Shown one piece after another: positions 41,954 through 50,367 of a DNA stretch of 64,000 nt (within the stretch, counting starts at the first letter, position 1; every line of letters starts with the position of its first letter). The DNA comes from JALZKA01 sp963721645 (GTDB taxonomy: Bacteria > Actinomycetota > Thermoleophilia > Solirubrobacterales > 70-9), in contig CAVRJK010000002.1 of assembly GCA_963721645.1 (NCBI GenBank), positions 2,170,001-2,234,000 on the forward strand. Reading direction: 5' to 3'. A program made the translations under genes and the position numbers. The notes under the pieces were generated by a model that was given only the letters and a program-made list of their open reading frames with translations, was not told where the DNA came from and made no database searches.

Positions 41954-42891
41954 GCACGTACAAAAAACTGAGGAAGCGCGTCAGGATCATCCGCGCCCGC
42001 AAGCGCCTGACCTCGACCGGCCCGGAGCCGCCGCCGGCGCCGTTCGTATGTGGCGTGACCCGGTCGGGCACGACCCTGATCCGGCTGATGCTCGATTCCC
42101 ACCCGGACCTGGCCATCCCCGGCGAGACACACTGGGTCCCAAAGCTGATTCGCCGTATCGAGAAGGACAGGCAGGCTCCTGCCGAACTTGCCGAGGTCAT
42201 CATCGAGTCGAAGCGCTGGCAGGACTTCCACCTGGACCCGGACGCCCTTCGCGATCGCATCGCTGCGCTTCAGAAGCCGAACGCCGCCGACGTGATCCGC
42301 GCGTTCTACCTCTGTTATGCCGAGCGCGAGGGCAAGCCGCGCTACGGCGACAAGACGCCCGGATACATCAAGGAGATGGTGCGCATCCAGCGCACCCTCC
42401 CCGAGGCGCGCTTCATCCACATCATCCGCGACGGGCGCGATGTCTCGCTCTCCCACATGCGGATGAACTGGGGGCCGAAGACCTACGAGGAGTCGGCCAC
42501 CCTCTGGGTCGAACGCATCGCCAAGGCACGCCGGATGGCGCCGAAGATCAGGCACTACCACGAGGTCCACTTCGAAGACCTGGTTCGCGACACCGAGGGC
42601 ACTCTTCGCAAGGTGTGCGACTTGATCGAGTTGGACTTCGATCCGGCGATGCTCGCCTACCACGAGCGAGCCGAGAAGCGCCTGCAGGAGAAGAACGTCG
42701 ACCTCGTTCGCCGCCACGGCCCGACCCAGCCGGCCGAGGCCCGAATGGAGTCCCACAAGCTCGCCAAGGAACCGCCGCGTACCGACCGCCTGGAAGCCTG
42801 GCGCCACAAGATGACGGCGGAGGAGATTGCAAGCTACGAGAGGATCGCCGGGCCGCTCCTGGTCGAGCTGGGCTACGAACTGGCGAGCTAG
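41950..42891 (+). CDS. Sulfotransferase family protein (7)
   Basis: GTG 41950 overlaps the previous stop; 313 residues. A basic N-terminus (YKKLRKRVRIIRARKRL) precedes VCGVTRSGTTLIRLML, then 'LAIPGETHWVPKLI', which differs from the PPETHF of relatives. Next come 'RYGDKTPGYIKEM' and ARFIHIIRDGRDVSLSHM. Last gene of the + operon; a 75-base spacer with no obvious gene separates it from the end of the converging minus operon. Confidence 0.87.
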   Translation: MSTYKKLRKRVRIIRARKRLTSTGPEPPPAPFVCGVTRSGTTLIRLMLDSHPDLAIPGETHWVPKLIRRIEKDRQAPAELAEVIIESKRWQDFHLDPDALRDRIAALQKPNAADVIRAFYLCYAEREGKPRYGDKTPGYIKEMVRIQRTLPEARFIHIIRDGRDVSLSHMRMNWGPKTYEESATLWVERIAKARRMAPKIRHYHEVHFEDLVRDTEGTLRKVCDLIELDFDPAMLAYHERAEKRLQEKNVDLVRRHGPTQPAEARMESHKLAKEPPRTDRLEAWRHKMTAEEIASYERIAGPLLVELGYELAS

Positions 42892-42966
42892 CGCAAGGGC
42901 AGTTTCAAGGCAGCCTGCGCGTCTGGCCAAGCCGAAGGCACCTCAGAGACACGGGAGCCGGTCATC

Positions 42967-43851
42967 TTAAGCTCCCGGGAACGTGAGCGGAAGGCGTTCC
43001 TTCAGCCAGCGAAGACGGTCTCCGTCGGGAATCTCCGGCTCGAGCGCGTCGACGAACCCCGGAACGGCAAGCCATTTGCGGTAATGGACCTGGACGAGCT
43101 CTTCTAGCGGCATGCTGCGGTCGGGCTCGGGCATTTTGGGGCGGCGGCGGAGCATGTAGTTGTAGGGGGCGTCGAGGATCTCCATGCGGTCCCAGATCCG
43201 CGCTGCGGTGACCGCGAACGCCAGCTGATCCATGTTGCGCCGGCCGTCCTGCGGGAAGTGTTTGGCGTCCATGAGCGTGAGGAAGTCGGCGAGCCACTGA
43301 GCGAGGATTCCCTCACTGCGGCGAACCGCGATGAGCCCCGAGTTGAAGTAGGCGCGGATTTCGGTACCGGCACGGGTCGTCTCCGTGAACGGACGCTCCT
43401 CGACACCGCAGATCTCGTACATCCGGACCCAGTAGGCATCGTTTGCGTCGTCCGGTCCGGTCGAGCCGCGCTTCTTTTGGCCGACGGGCCGTGCGGCGGC
43501 CCCTCGCTCGACCTCGAGTCGGACCGGGTCGTTGCAAAAGAACGTGTCCGTATCGCAGACGGCGATCACGTCCTCGGAGAGATTCTCCTCAGCCCAGGCG
43601 GCGCTGAAGACCTTGTTCGCGATCGGGTACTTCGGGAACTGGTCGTTCAGCAACTGGGTGCGGTGCTCGACGCCGAGCCGCTCGAACTCCGCGAGCGTCG
43701 CGCTCGCGATGCCCGAGTCGCCGCGGGGCTCGACCGAAACGATCCGCGACTCCGCGTGGGTGCCACCCCACCTGCGAACCGACTCGGCGAACAGGACCGC
43801 CTGCCCCTCCAGCGAGCCCGCCTCGACGCAGATGACAAACGCCAGCGACAA
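42967..43851 (-). CDS. GT-A fold glycosyltransferase-like protein (GT8-like)
   Basis: The 294-residue product shows the GT-A pattern: an N-terminal strand 'LAFVICVEAGSLEGQAVLFAESVRRWGG', a DxD metal motif in VCDTDTFFCNDPVR, an acceptor-side stretch 'AYFNSGLIAVRRSEGILAQWLADF', then 'NMDQLAFAVTA' and a late 'VQVHYRKWL' (His ligand as in GT8). Likely transfers a sugar from a nucleotide-sugar in the cytoplasm. It is the last gene of the five-gene minus operon, 4 bases after sulfotransferase 8. Confidence 0.72.
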   Translation of the reverse strand: MSLAFVICVEAGSLEGQAVLFAESVRRWGGTHAESRIVSVEPRGDSGIASATLAEFERLGVEHRTQLLNDQFPKYPIANKVFSAAWAEENLSEDVIAVCDTDTFFCNDPVRLEVERGAAARPVGQKKRGSTGPDDANDAYWVRMYEICGVEERPFTETTRAGTEIRAYFNSGLIAVRRSEGILAQWLADFLTLMDAKHFPQDGRRNMDQLAFAVTAARIWDRMEILDAPYNYMLRRRPKMPEPDRSMPLEELVQVHYRKWLAVPGFVDALEPEIPDGDRLRWLKERLPLTFPGA

Positions 43852-43855
43852 GGAA

Positions 43856-44722
43856 CTAGCCGAGGTTCATCTCAGCGGCTAGCGGCCCACAAATCCGTTC
43901 GATCGTCTCCCGCTGTTCCGGCTTCAGCGGGTCGAGCATCTCGTCGCCCCGCTCGGCGCCCTCCATATCGAATGATTCTGTGCGCTTGAACACCCGGTTT
44001 GCCGATTCGAGCGGGCCACCCCGCTCGTGCTCGTCGTCAAGGGCCTCGAGCGGCGGGATGTCGAGCGCCGGCCGTCCGCCGGTGGCCTGCTCGGCGATCT
44101 CCCCGACAATTCGCTCGGGCTCGGCGCAGAGGTCCTGGTACGGGATGATCTTGTCGACCTGTTCGCGGTCGGCCCAGAGGCGCCCGTACACGCGCTCCCA
44201 TTGGCGCGCCGCGGTCTCGACGGGATCGTCCGACATCAGCTCTCGCCACCCGGCGGGCTTCACACCCCACCAACCTTCCTCCGGAGCGCGAACGGCGTGC
44301 GGGTTCTCGACGTGCTTCTTCAAGAGGGAGAAGACGTTCGGAAGTGGGCGCCTTGCGATGGCGACGATCTGCGCGTCGGGGAAAACGGCACGAAGCCACG
44401 GGACGCGGACCGTGTTGTAGGGGTTCTTGAGCACCAAAGCATCGGCGTTGCCTGCGATCGAGGCCAACTCGGAGCGCAGATGCTCGGCGACCTCGGGCGT
44501 CGCGTCGACGGCGCCGAGCTCGTGGCCGCGCGCGCCGTCGTCGCGTTGGTAGAGCGTGCCCGCCGGATAGGCCTCCGGTGAAAACGGCGGGTCGTCGCCC
44601 CAGTACTCCTTGCCCTCGCGCCTTACGGGATTGGAGAAGCCATCGAGCCGGGTCAGGAGGCGAAGCGCCAAGCTCGTACCCGACTTTTGAAGCCCCACCA
44701 CGAGAATGACCGGCGGGGTCAC
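43856..44722 (-). CDS. Sulfotransferase-like protein (8), distant member
   Basis: GTG 44722 overlaps the upstream sulfotransferase stop (GTGA); 288 residues. The loop is LVVGLQKSGTSLALRLL (Lys for Arg) and the second motif AQIVAIARRPLPNVFSLLKK lacks the usual RDGRD. 'LVLKNPYNTVRVPWLRAVFP' and 'ARQWERVYGRLWADREQV' fit the sulfotransferase superfamily. So the fold call is good, but PAPS use is less sure than for the others. Confidence 0.72.
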   Translation of the reverse strand: MTPPVILVVGLQKSGTSLALRLLTRLDGFSNPVRREGKEYWGDDPPFSPEAYPAGTLYQRDDGARGHELGAVDATPEVAEHLRSELASIAGNADALVLKNPYNTVRVPWLRAVFPDAQIVAIARRPLPNVFSLLKKHVENPHAVRAPEEGWWGVKPAGWRELMSDDPVETAARQWERVYGRLWADREQVDKIIPYQDLCAEPERIVGEIAEQATGGRPALDIPPLEALDDEHERGGPLESANRVFKRTESFDMEGAERGDEMLDPLKPEQRETIERICGPLAAEMNLG

Positions 44723-45657
44723 TCCGCTGGTGCCGTCCCGGCGGGGCTCGCCGGCTCGTAGCCGAGCTCGATCAGCAGATCGCCCGCAACCGACTCGAAC
44801 TCGGCCACATCCTCGGGAGCCATCTGGGTCCGCCACTTGCCGATCGCCGACGTGTCCACCGGCTTGGTCGTCCGCTCGTGAAGCGCCATGCGGCTCTCCG
44901 CCGACCGCGGCAGACGCCCACCCATCGCAGGGATGTCGCGGTCGAGCTCCGAGAGACGCTCCTCTGAGCGCTTGTGATGGTTGAGGAGCGCGTCGTCCCA
45001 GGGAAGCTCGATGAAATCGCAGATCTCGCGAAGCGTTGCTTCGGGCTCCGAGACCAGCGTCTCGTAGCGAAGCTCCAGGTAGTGGTCGACCTTCGCGCCC
45101 TGGCGCTGTGCGCGCTTGAGGCGCTTCTTCCAGCGCCTGGCCGATTTCGCGATCGGCACGTCCTTCAAGGCGAGTGTCTTGGTGCGAGAGAGGGTCACGT
45201 CGCGGCCGTCGCGGATCAGGTGTATGAAGCGTGCCTCGGGCAGGACCTTCGAGATCTTGCGGATGTGCTGCGTATAGCCCGGGGTCTTGTCGCCCCAGCG
45301 CGGTTTGCCCTGCTGCTCTGCGTAGAGCTCGAAGAAGATCCGGACGACGGGCCCGGGCTTGATCTGCGGGAGGGCTCTCCAGCGCTCTTCAAGCTGGGAG
45401 GCCTCCATGCCGAAGTCGCCCCAGCGGCGGTGTGTGGTCAGGACCTCGGCGAGGCTCTCAGGGGTCGCCGAGTCATCCCGCGCCGCGTCGATCAGGTCCG
45501 GAACGAAGCCGGTCTCCGGCGGGACCGCCATGTCGGGATGGGCATCGAGCATCAGCCTCAGAAGCGTCGTTCCGGAACGCCCTACGCCGACGACGAACGG
45601 CACCGGAGGCCCGGGCGGGCGCCGGCGACGGCCGGGGATCTTTGAGAGAATGCCCAT
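44719..45657 (-). CDS. Sulfotransferase family protein (9)
   Basis: Start ATG 45657 (MGILSKIPGRRRRPPG) gives 312 residues; an open frame continues far upstream but overlaps another gene and is not used. Loop VGVGRSGTTLLRLML, 'MAVPPETGFVPDLI' (Gly for His in ETHF), 'RWGDKTPGYTQHIRKI' and ARFIHLIRDGRDVTLS. The C-terminal 'KPVDTSAIGKWRTQM' matches the group. Middle gene of the minus operon. Confidence 0.88.
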   Translation of the reverse strand: MGILSKIPGRRRRPPGPPVPFVVGVGRSGTTLLRLMLDAHPDMAVPPETGFVPDLIDAARDDSATPESLAEVLTTHRRWGDFGMEASQLEERWRALPQIKPGPVVRIFFELYAEQQGKPRWGDKTPGYTQHIRKISKVLPEARFIHLIRDGRDVTLSRTKTLALKDVPIAKSARRWKKRLKRAQRQGAKVDHYLELRYETLVSEPEATLREICDFIELPWDDALLNHHKRSEERLSELDRDIPAMGGRLPRSAESRMALHERTTKPVDTSAIGKWRTQMAPEDVAEFESVAGDLLIELGYEPASPAGTAPAE

Positions 45658-45671
45658 GCGGGAGTTAGAGG

Positions 45672-46520
45672 CTAGGGGTCGGCGGTGAATCGGCGCCAGA
45701 ACTCGGGATCGCTCTCGATCTCGGCGAACACCTCGGCGCTCAGGGCGGAGGTCTCGGCACGAAGCTGCTCGTTGATTCGGCGGGCCGGGTGATAGCGCCG
45801 GCGGAGTGCGCGGGTCGCACGGCTCTTCGGCAGCGCGTCGAGTATCCGGGCGCGTCGAGAGTCGCGCGCCTCGGGTAATCCGCGCTCGGCATTCAGGAGT
45901 CTGCCTCCGCGCGGTGCCCGGAATCCGCCGCCATGGTGGTAGGCGAGATCCCCATAGACGGCAAAGAACAGCGGATGGAGATCCGTCTTGTTGGTGCGCT
46001 CGAGAGCGCGCCAACCCGTGCTCGACTTCTCGAGCAGGCCGAGGAGGTTGCCGCCTACGTCCGACACCTTGTTGCCCGCCTCGTTCTGCCATTGGTGGCC
46101 CGAATGCCAATCGCCGCCGATCTCGCGCCAGAGGCCGACGGTTGTCAGGCAAAAACACGGGTGCGGCTGCGGGTCGCCCATCTCGGCCCGGCGCACCGCG
46201 ATGAGCGGCTTGTCTGAGCTCAGGCTCTCGATTGCCGGAGCGAGCGATGCGATCGGAAAGGCGTCGCCGTCCACGAAGAGGACCGGGTCGGAATCGTCCT
46301 CGGCGTTCGCCTCGATCAGGTCGCCCAGCAGGTTCAGCTTCGTGGCGTGGTCTTTGATCTGCTCGTCGGATGAATAGGAAAATTTGGACGAGTGGTCGTT
46401 CGGCAGCTTGTTGAGGAACGCGTAGGTCCGATACGGCTGCGGAGCGTGACGCTCGAGGTAGGCGAGCTGGATATCGACCCAGCGGTCGTCCTTCCAGTGG
46501 ACCGTCGCGATATGGAGCAC
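45672..46520 (-). CDS. Glycosyltransferase-like protein with a DGD motif
   Basis: GTG 46520 starts a 282-residue protein (VLHIATVHWKDDRWVDIQLAYLERH). The strand 'DDSDPVLFVDGDAFPIASL' with DGD is a likely metal-binding DxD of a GT-A fold, followed by 'LIAVRRAEMGDPQPHPCFCLTTVGLW' and 'DLHPLFFAVYGDLAYHHGGGFR'. I recognise the general fold but not the family. It lies 2 bases after sulfotransferase 10 and 14 before sulfotransferase 9, consistent with joint action on one glycan. Confidence 0.65.
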   Translation of the reverse strand: MLHIATVHWKDDRWVDIQLAYLERHAPQPYRTYAFLNKLPNDHSSKFSYSSDEQIKDHATKLNLLGDLIEANAEDDSDPVLFVDGDAFPIASLAPAIESLSSDKPLIAVRRAEMGDPQPHPCFCLTTVGLWREIGGDWHSGHQWQNEAGNKVSDVGGNLLGLLEKSSTGWRALERTNKTDLHPLFFAVYGDLAYHHGGGFRAPRGGRLLNAERGLPEARDSRRARILDALPKSRATRALRRRYHPARRINEQLRAETSALSAEVFAEIESDPEFWRRFTADP

Positions 46521-46522
46521 GC

Positions 46523-47479
46523 CTAGCCTTCCTGGGCAACGAGATCGGTGTTGCCCACCTCATAACCCAGCTCAACGAGGAGGTCTCCTGCCTCGCTCTC
46601 AAAAGCGACGCGGTCCTCCACGCTCATCTGCGAACGCCAGCGCCCGACGCGGTCCTTGCGCGGCGGCTCGGCAGTCAGCCTGTGGAGGTGAAGGCGATCC
46701 TCGGCCGTGCGGTGGGCGCGGTGGCGCCCTTCGGCGAGCTCTTCCCCCTCGGGCAGGTCGCGGGCGATCTCGGAAAGGCGATCATGGGCCCGCTCGTGGA
46801 AGGTGAGCATCGCCGGGTCCCAGTCGAGCTCGAGAAACTCGCAAAGGCGCTTGAGGGCCGGTTCGGTATCGAGGACGAGATCCTCGTAGCGGACCTCGAT
46901 GTAGTGGGGAACCTCGGCGCCCTGCTCGCGCGCCGCGAGAACCCGCTTGCGCCAGCGGCGGCCGTGGCGATCGGGGGTGGGGTGATCCGCGCCGCGCCCC
47001 AACTGCGAGAGGCGGACGTCGCGGCCGTCTCGAATCAGATGGATGAACCGAGCCTCGGGAAGGTGGCGGTGGATCTTCTTGATGTACCGCGAATAGCCGG
47101 GCGTCTTGTCGCCCCAGCGCGGCTTGCCTTCCTTTTCCGCATACAGACGGAAAAATTCACGAATGGCCTCGCCGACCTCGAACGGCTCGATCGCGGCATA
47201 ACGCGCACGCACATCGTCTGCGCTGATGTCGAAATCCGGGAAGCGGCGATGGGTGACAAGGAGCTCGGCTATCTCCGCCGCGCCTGCGCCCTCTTCCTTC
47301 GAGGCGCTGATGAGTTCCGGAACGACCTGCGTCTCGGGCGGAATCGCCAACTCGCGGTGCGCGTCGAGCATCAGCCGGAGCATCGTCGTGCCCGAGCGTG
47401 CGGCGCCCACCACAAAGGGCGCGGGAGGCTGGCCGACAGGGCTTTCCGAAGCGGTCTTTTGGCGTCCGAAAAGTCGCAC
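46523..47479 (-). CDS. Sulfotransferase family protein (10)
   Basis: The 318-residue product has the loop VGAARSGTTMLRLML, 'LAIPPETQVVPELI' (Gln for His), 'RWGDKTPGYSRYIKKI' and ARFIHLIRDGRDVRLS, and 'TAEPPRKDRVGRWRSQM' near the C-terminus. First gene of the minus operon (10, GT, 9, 8, GT). The 212-base region upstream of ATG 47479 holds a short coding-like segment and a perfect hairpin. Confidence 0.88.
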   Translation of the reverse strand: MRLFGRQKTASESPVGQPPAPFVVGAARSGTTMLRLMLDAHRELAIPPETQVVPELISASKEEGAGAAEIAELLVTHRRFPDFDISADDVRARYAAIEPFEVGEAIREFFRLYAEKEGKPRWGDKTPGYSRYIKKIHRHLPEARFIHLIRDGRDVRLSQLGRGADHPTPDRHGRRWRKRVLAAREQGAEVPHYIEVRYEDLVLDTEPALKRLCEFLELDWDPAMLTFHERAHDRLSEIARDLPEGEELAEGRHRAHRTAEDRLHLHRLTAEPPRKDRVGRWRSQMSVEDRVAFESEAGDLLVELGYEVGNTDLVAQEG

Positions 47480-47521
47480 CCGGCGATGCTAACCGGAGCC
47501 GGCCAAACCCCCGACGCTTAC

Positions 47522-47635
47522 CTACATCCGCCCCTGGCACGAGAGCTTTCCGGTTGCAGACGACCCCGGGCTGGACCAGTCGTACTGGAGCTTCTTGTTC
47601 GTGCGGCTCTCGCCCTTCTTGCGCTTGTCCTTCAC
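47522..47635 (-). other. Short coding-like segment, possible remnant of a secreted protein
   Basis: A 37-codon minus-strand stretch from GTG 47635 to TAG 47522 reads VKDKRKKGESRTNKK and then LQYDWSSPGSSATGKLSCQGRM. Its codons almost all end in G or C, as in real genes here. The plus strand of the same bases is also open, so the strand call is weak. It may be the tail of a decayed gene or a small protein. No family recognised. Confidence 0.3.
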
Positions 47636-47667
47636 GAAGATGTTTGCCAAGTTTCGAGCGCGTTTCG

Positions 47668-47688
47668 CACGGGCGGCCACCGCCCGTG
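47668..47688 (+). promoter_or_regulatory. Perfect hairpin/operator just before the methyltransferase start
   Basis: CACGGGCGG-CCA-CCGCCCGTG is a perfect 9-bp inverted repeat with a 3-base loop, ending 3 bases before ATG 47692. It occupies the place of a ribosome site and could be a regulator site or a translation-blocking hairpin. Confidence 0.5.
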
Positions 47689-47691
47689 GGC

Positions 47692-48327
47692 ATGATGTTC
47701 CTTGGCATGCCTTCCGATTGGGACCGATTCGCTCCGAGCTACGGGCGTCAGGTCGTCTTGGAACGTTCGGCGCTTCGCTCGTTGCTCCGGTTGCTCTCGA
47801 TCAAGTCCGGCGAGCGCGTCCTGGACGTCGCAACCGGGCCTGCGGTCCTCCTGGCCGAGCTCTCGAAAGACGCCCAGCACCCCCGCGTCGCGGTGGGCGT
47901 CGACGGCTCGCCGGAGATGCTCGCCCGTGCGCCCGCGTTGCCGGCCGGATGGGACCTGCGGGTGGCAGATGCGACGCGCCTGCCCTTCGACGATGAAAGC
48001 TTTGACGTCGTGACGGCGAGCTATCTGCTCCATGTCATGAAGCCCCTGGAGCGAGCGGCCGCGATCGCCGAGATTGCGCGCGTTGTACGACCCGGGGGCA
48101 GGGTGGGCACGATCACGATCGCTCCTCCTCAGTCGCTGCCGATGAAGCGGATCTGGGCGCCCTTCCACAATGCGGCCATCCGATCGGATGGCCGGCTCGC
48201 AGGGCTGAGATCGCTCGATCCGGCGCCCGAGCTCGAGGCTGCCGGGCTGCGCGTGATCGCCACCAAGCGATCCTTCCGCGGCTACCCGTCGCTTTGCATT
48301 GCGTCCATCAAGGGCCCTGATGCGTAG
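47692..48327 (+). CDS. Class I SAM-dependent methyltransferase (UbiE/COQ5-like)
   Basis: From ATG 47692 the product is 211 residues. SAM motif I is VLDVATGPAVLLAEL, acidic strand end 'VAVGVDGSPEML', motif II region 'DLRVADATRLPFDDESFDVVTASYLLHVM', then 'ARVVRPGGRVGTITI'. This is the methyltransferase 11/25 pattern; the acceptor is unknown. ATG 47695 or 47707 are equally possible starts. The end overlaps the start of the ABC substrate-binding gene by 8 bases. Confidence 0.8.
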   Translation: MMFLGMPSDWDRFAPSYGRQVVLERSALRSLLRLLSIKSGERVLDVATGPAVLLAELSKDAQHPRVAVGVDGSPEMLARAPALPAGWDLRVADATRLPFDDESFDVVTASYLLHVMKPLERAAAIAEIARVVRPGGRVGTITIAPPQSLPMKRIWAPFHNAAIRSDGRLAGLRSLDPAPELEAAGLRVIATKRSFRGYPSLCIASIKGPDA

Positions 48328-49525
48328 GTATGAGCGCATGGCCCGACTATTACGGATACCCAGGGGGGTCAGCCTCGCCTTCGTCGGAGTCGCGATCGTC
48401 GCCGCGTCCGTAGCCGGCTGCGAGGGCGCCGATGTGGATTCGGCTGCATCAGCCACCAGCTCCTACAAGGGGATCTCAGAAGATGCAAGGGGCCAGACCG
48501 TTCGCTGGTGGATGTTCGGCGGTGACCAGCGGATCAACAGCTACGTCGACGAGGTTGTCGCCCCCCGGGCGAGGGCCGCGGGCGTCGAGCTCGAGCGGGT
48601 GCCCGTGACCGACACCGCGGATGCAGTGCAAAGGGTTGTCGCACAGAAGCGGGCAGGCGAGACCAGCGGCGGGGCAGTCGATCTGATCTGGATCAACGGC
48701 GAAAACTTCGCAGCGGGTAAGGACGCCGGCCTGTGGCTGGAGGACTGGGCCATGGCACTTCCCAACTCGCAGGCCGTCGATTTCTCCGACCCGTCGATAA
48801 ATCTCGACCTCCAGGTGCCGATCGACGGACAGGAGTCTCCCTGGAGCCGGGCGGCTTTTGTCTACGCGCACAACTCCGAGCGGGCGGGATCGCCACCGGC
48901 GGACTTTGCCGAGCTTCTCGCCTACGCGCGCGCCAACCCGGGACGCGTTACCTATCCGGCCCCACCCGACTTCACGGGTACCTCCTTCGTCAAGCAGGCA
49001 GTGATCGCGCTCGGCGAAGACAAGGCGTTCGAGTACCTGGCGGAGCTCAAGCCTCTCCTTTGGTCGGACGGCGAGCGCTATCCCAAGTCGGAAGCTGAGC
49101 TGAACGAGCTCTACGCAAACGACGAGGTCGACTTCGCGATGTCATTCGACCCGGCGTTCATAGAGACCGCGGTCGCAATGGGCCAGTTCCCCCGCTCGAC
49201 TCGGCCATTTCTGATCGAAGGGGGTGCTCTGGTGAATACCTCGTATGTGACGATTCCCGCCGACGCGGCCAATCTGGAGGGCGCACAGGTGATCGCGAAC
49301 CTCCTCCTCGACCCAGAGCTTCAAGCCATGAAGGCGGACCCGATGGTTCTCGGGATCCCGACGGTTCTCGACCTCGAGCGGCTGAAGCCCGTCGAACGCA
49401 AGCTGTTCGCCGAGGCCACGGACAGCCCATACCTGCTTGACGATTTCGGCGAGACCAAAGAGGAACTACCCGCCGCCGAGGTGAGCCCGCTCGAGAAGCG
49501 CTGGGAGCAGGAGGTGCTTCGCTGA
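48320..49525 (+). CDS. ABC importer substrate-binding lipoprotein (YnjB-like)
   Basis: ATG 48320 gives a lipoprotein signal (SLAFVGVAIVAASVAGC, lipobox VAGC) and 401 residues. The mature part has the periplasmic binding protein type II layout: 'VRWWMFGGDQRINSYVDEVVAP', 'GAVDLIWINGENFAAGKDAGLW', 'YPAPPDFTGTSFVKQAV' and 'GALVNTSYVTIPADAANLEGAQVIANLLLDPELQ'. The 'GGDxxINxYxD' start resembles E. coli YnjB. It is followed by two permeases and an ATPase in one overlapping operon. The ligand is unknown; the YnjBCD and thiamine/iron importer families are the nearest. Confidence 0.82.
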   Translation: MRRYERMARLLRIPRGVSLAFVGVAIVAASVAGCEGADVDSAASATSSYKGISEDARGQTVRWWMFGGDQRINSYVDEVVAPRARAAGVELERVPVTDTADAVQRVVAQKRAGETSGGAVDLIWINGENFAAGKDAGLWLEDWAMALPNSQAVDFSDPSINLDLQVPIDGQESPWSRAAFVYAHNSERAGSPPADFAELLAYARANPGRVTYPAPPDFTGTSFVKQAVIALGEDKAFEYLAELKPLLWSDGERYPKSEAELNELYANDEVDFAMSFDPAFIETAVAMGQFPRSTRPFLIEGGALVNTSYVTIPADAANLEGAQVIANLLLDPELQAMKADPMVLGIPTVLDLERLKPVERKLFAEATDSPYLLDDFGETKEELPAAEVSPLEKRWEQEVLR

Positions 49526-50367
49526 GCCAGTTCGCCGTCTCGCTGAGGGCGCGGCTCCCGACCGGCACTCTGGGCCTCCTCCCGGCGGCGCTGCTCCTGG
49601 CCGTCCTGTTCGGAGGCGCGCTCCTGGGAGCGCTGAAGGTGAGTCTCATTCCACTCGGAGGCGATCTCGGGGATGCCACGCTGACCAGCTGGGAGATGCT
49701 CTTCGCCGACCCGGCGTTTGCCGACGGCCTCGTCTTCACGCTTCGCATCGCGCTGATCTCGACCGCCATTTCGGCGGTCCTCGGGGTCATGCTGGCTCTG
49801 GGGCTCAGGCGTAGGACCGGGGGGCTTCGCGCCCTCGCTGCCCTGCCGGTCCCGGTGCCCCACCTCCTCGTGGCCGTGGTGGCCGTGGTCTGGCTCTCGC
49901 CGGGCGGGGTTGCCGACCGGGTGTTGGGTTCGGTGCCGTTCGACGTCGTCCGCGACGGAGGCGGCGCGGGGATAGTGATCGTCTACGTCTATAAGGAGGC
50001 ACCGTTCATCGCGCTCCTGGTGCTCGCGTCGATGGGCCGCGCGCTCGCCGAGCGCGAGGAGGCGGCGGCGGTCATGGGGGTGGGACGGCTGAAGAGCGCG
50101 GCGTGGATCCTGTGGCCGGCGATCAGGGCGCCGCTATTGCTCGGATGCGTGATCGTCATGGCGTTCGCGGTCGGTTCCTTCGAGGTCCCGCTCGCGATCG
50201 GGCCGAACTACCCACCGACGCTCTCGGTGTACGCCTTCGAATCCATCCAGGGCGACGTTGTCACGGGCGAGGGCCGAGCGGCAGCATCCCTCCTCCTCAC
50301 GGGTGTCATGGCGACGCTGTTGGCCGTAGTCGCACTCGGGTTCGCTCGACGGGTGGACCGTGGCTGA
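49522..50367 (+). CDS. ABC importer permease subunit 1
   Basis: The frame encoding this permease is open from before 49522. A first membrane helix (TGTLGLLPAALLLAVLFGGA) is lost if translation starts at GTG 49639. The only likely start ahead of that helix is CTG 49522, which overlaps the previous stop as CTGA, so I extend the gene to it (281 codons). The rest shows about six helices and the EAA loop that contacts the ATPase ('EEAAAVMGVGRLKSAAWILWPAIRAPLLLG'). The start codon is an inference. Confidence 0.72.
   Translation: MSQFAVSLRARLPTGTLGLLPAALLLAVLFGGALLGALKVSLIPLGGDLGDATLTSWEMLFADPAFADGLVFTLRIALISTAISAVLGVMLALGLRRRTGGLRALAALPVPVPHLLVAVVAVVWLSPGGVADRVLGSVPFDVVRDGGGAGIVIVYVYKEAPFIALLVLASMGRALAEREEAAAVMGVGRLKSAAWILWPAIRAPLLLGCVIVMAFAVGSFEVPLAIGPNYPPTLSVYAFESIQGDVVTGEGRAAASLLLTGVMATLLAVVALGFARRVDRG

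Noticed and set aside
45658..46602. Upstream extension of the sulfotransferase 9 frame
   Set aside because: Overlaps the GT-A-like gene in another frame with random Arg/Ala/Pro-rich sequence; the family begins at ATG 45657.
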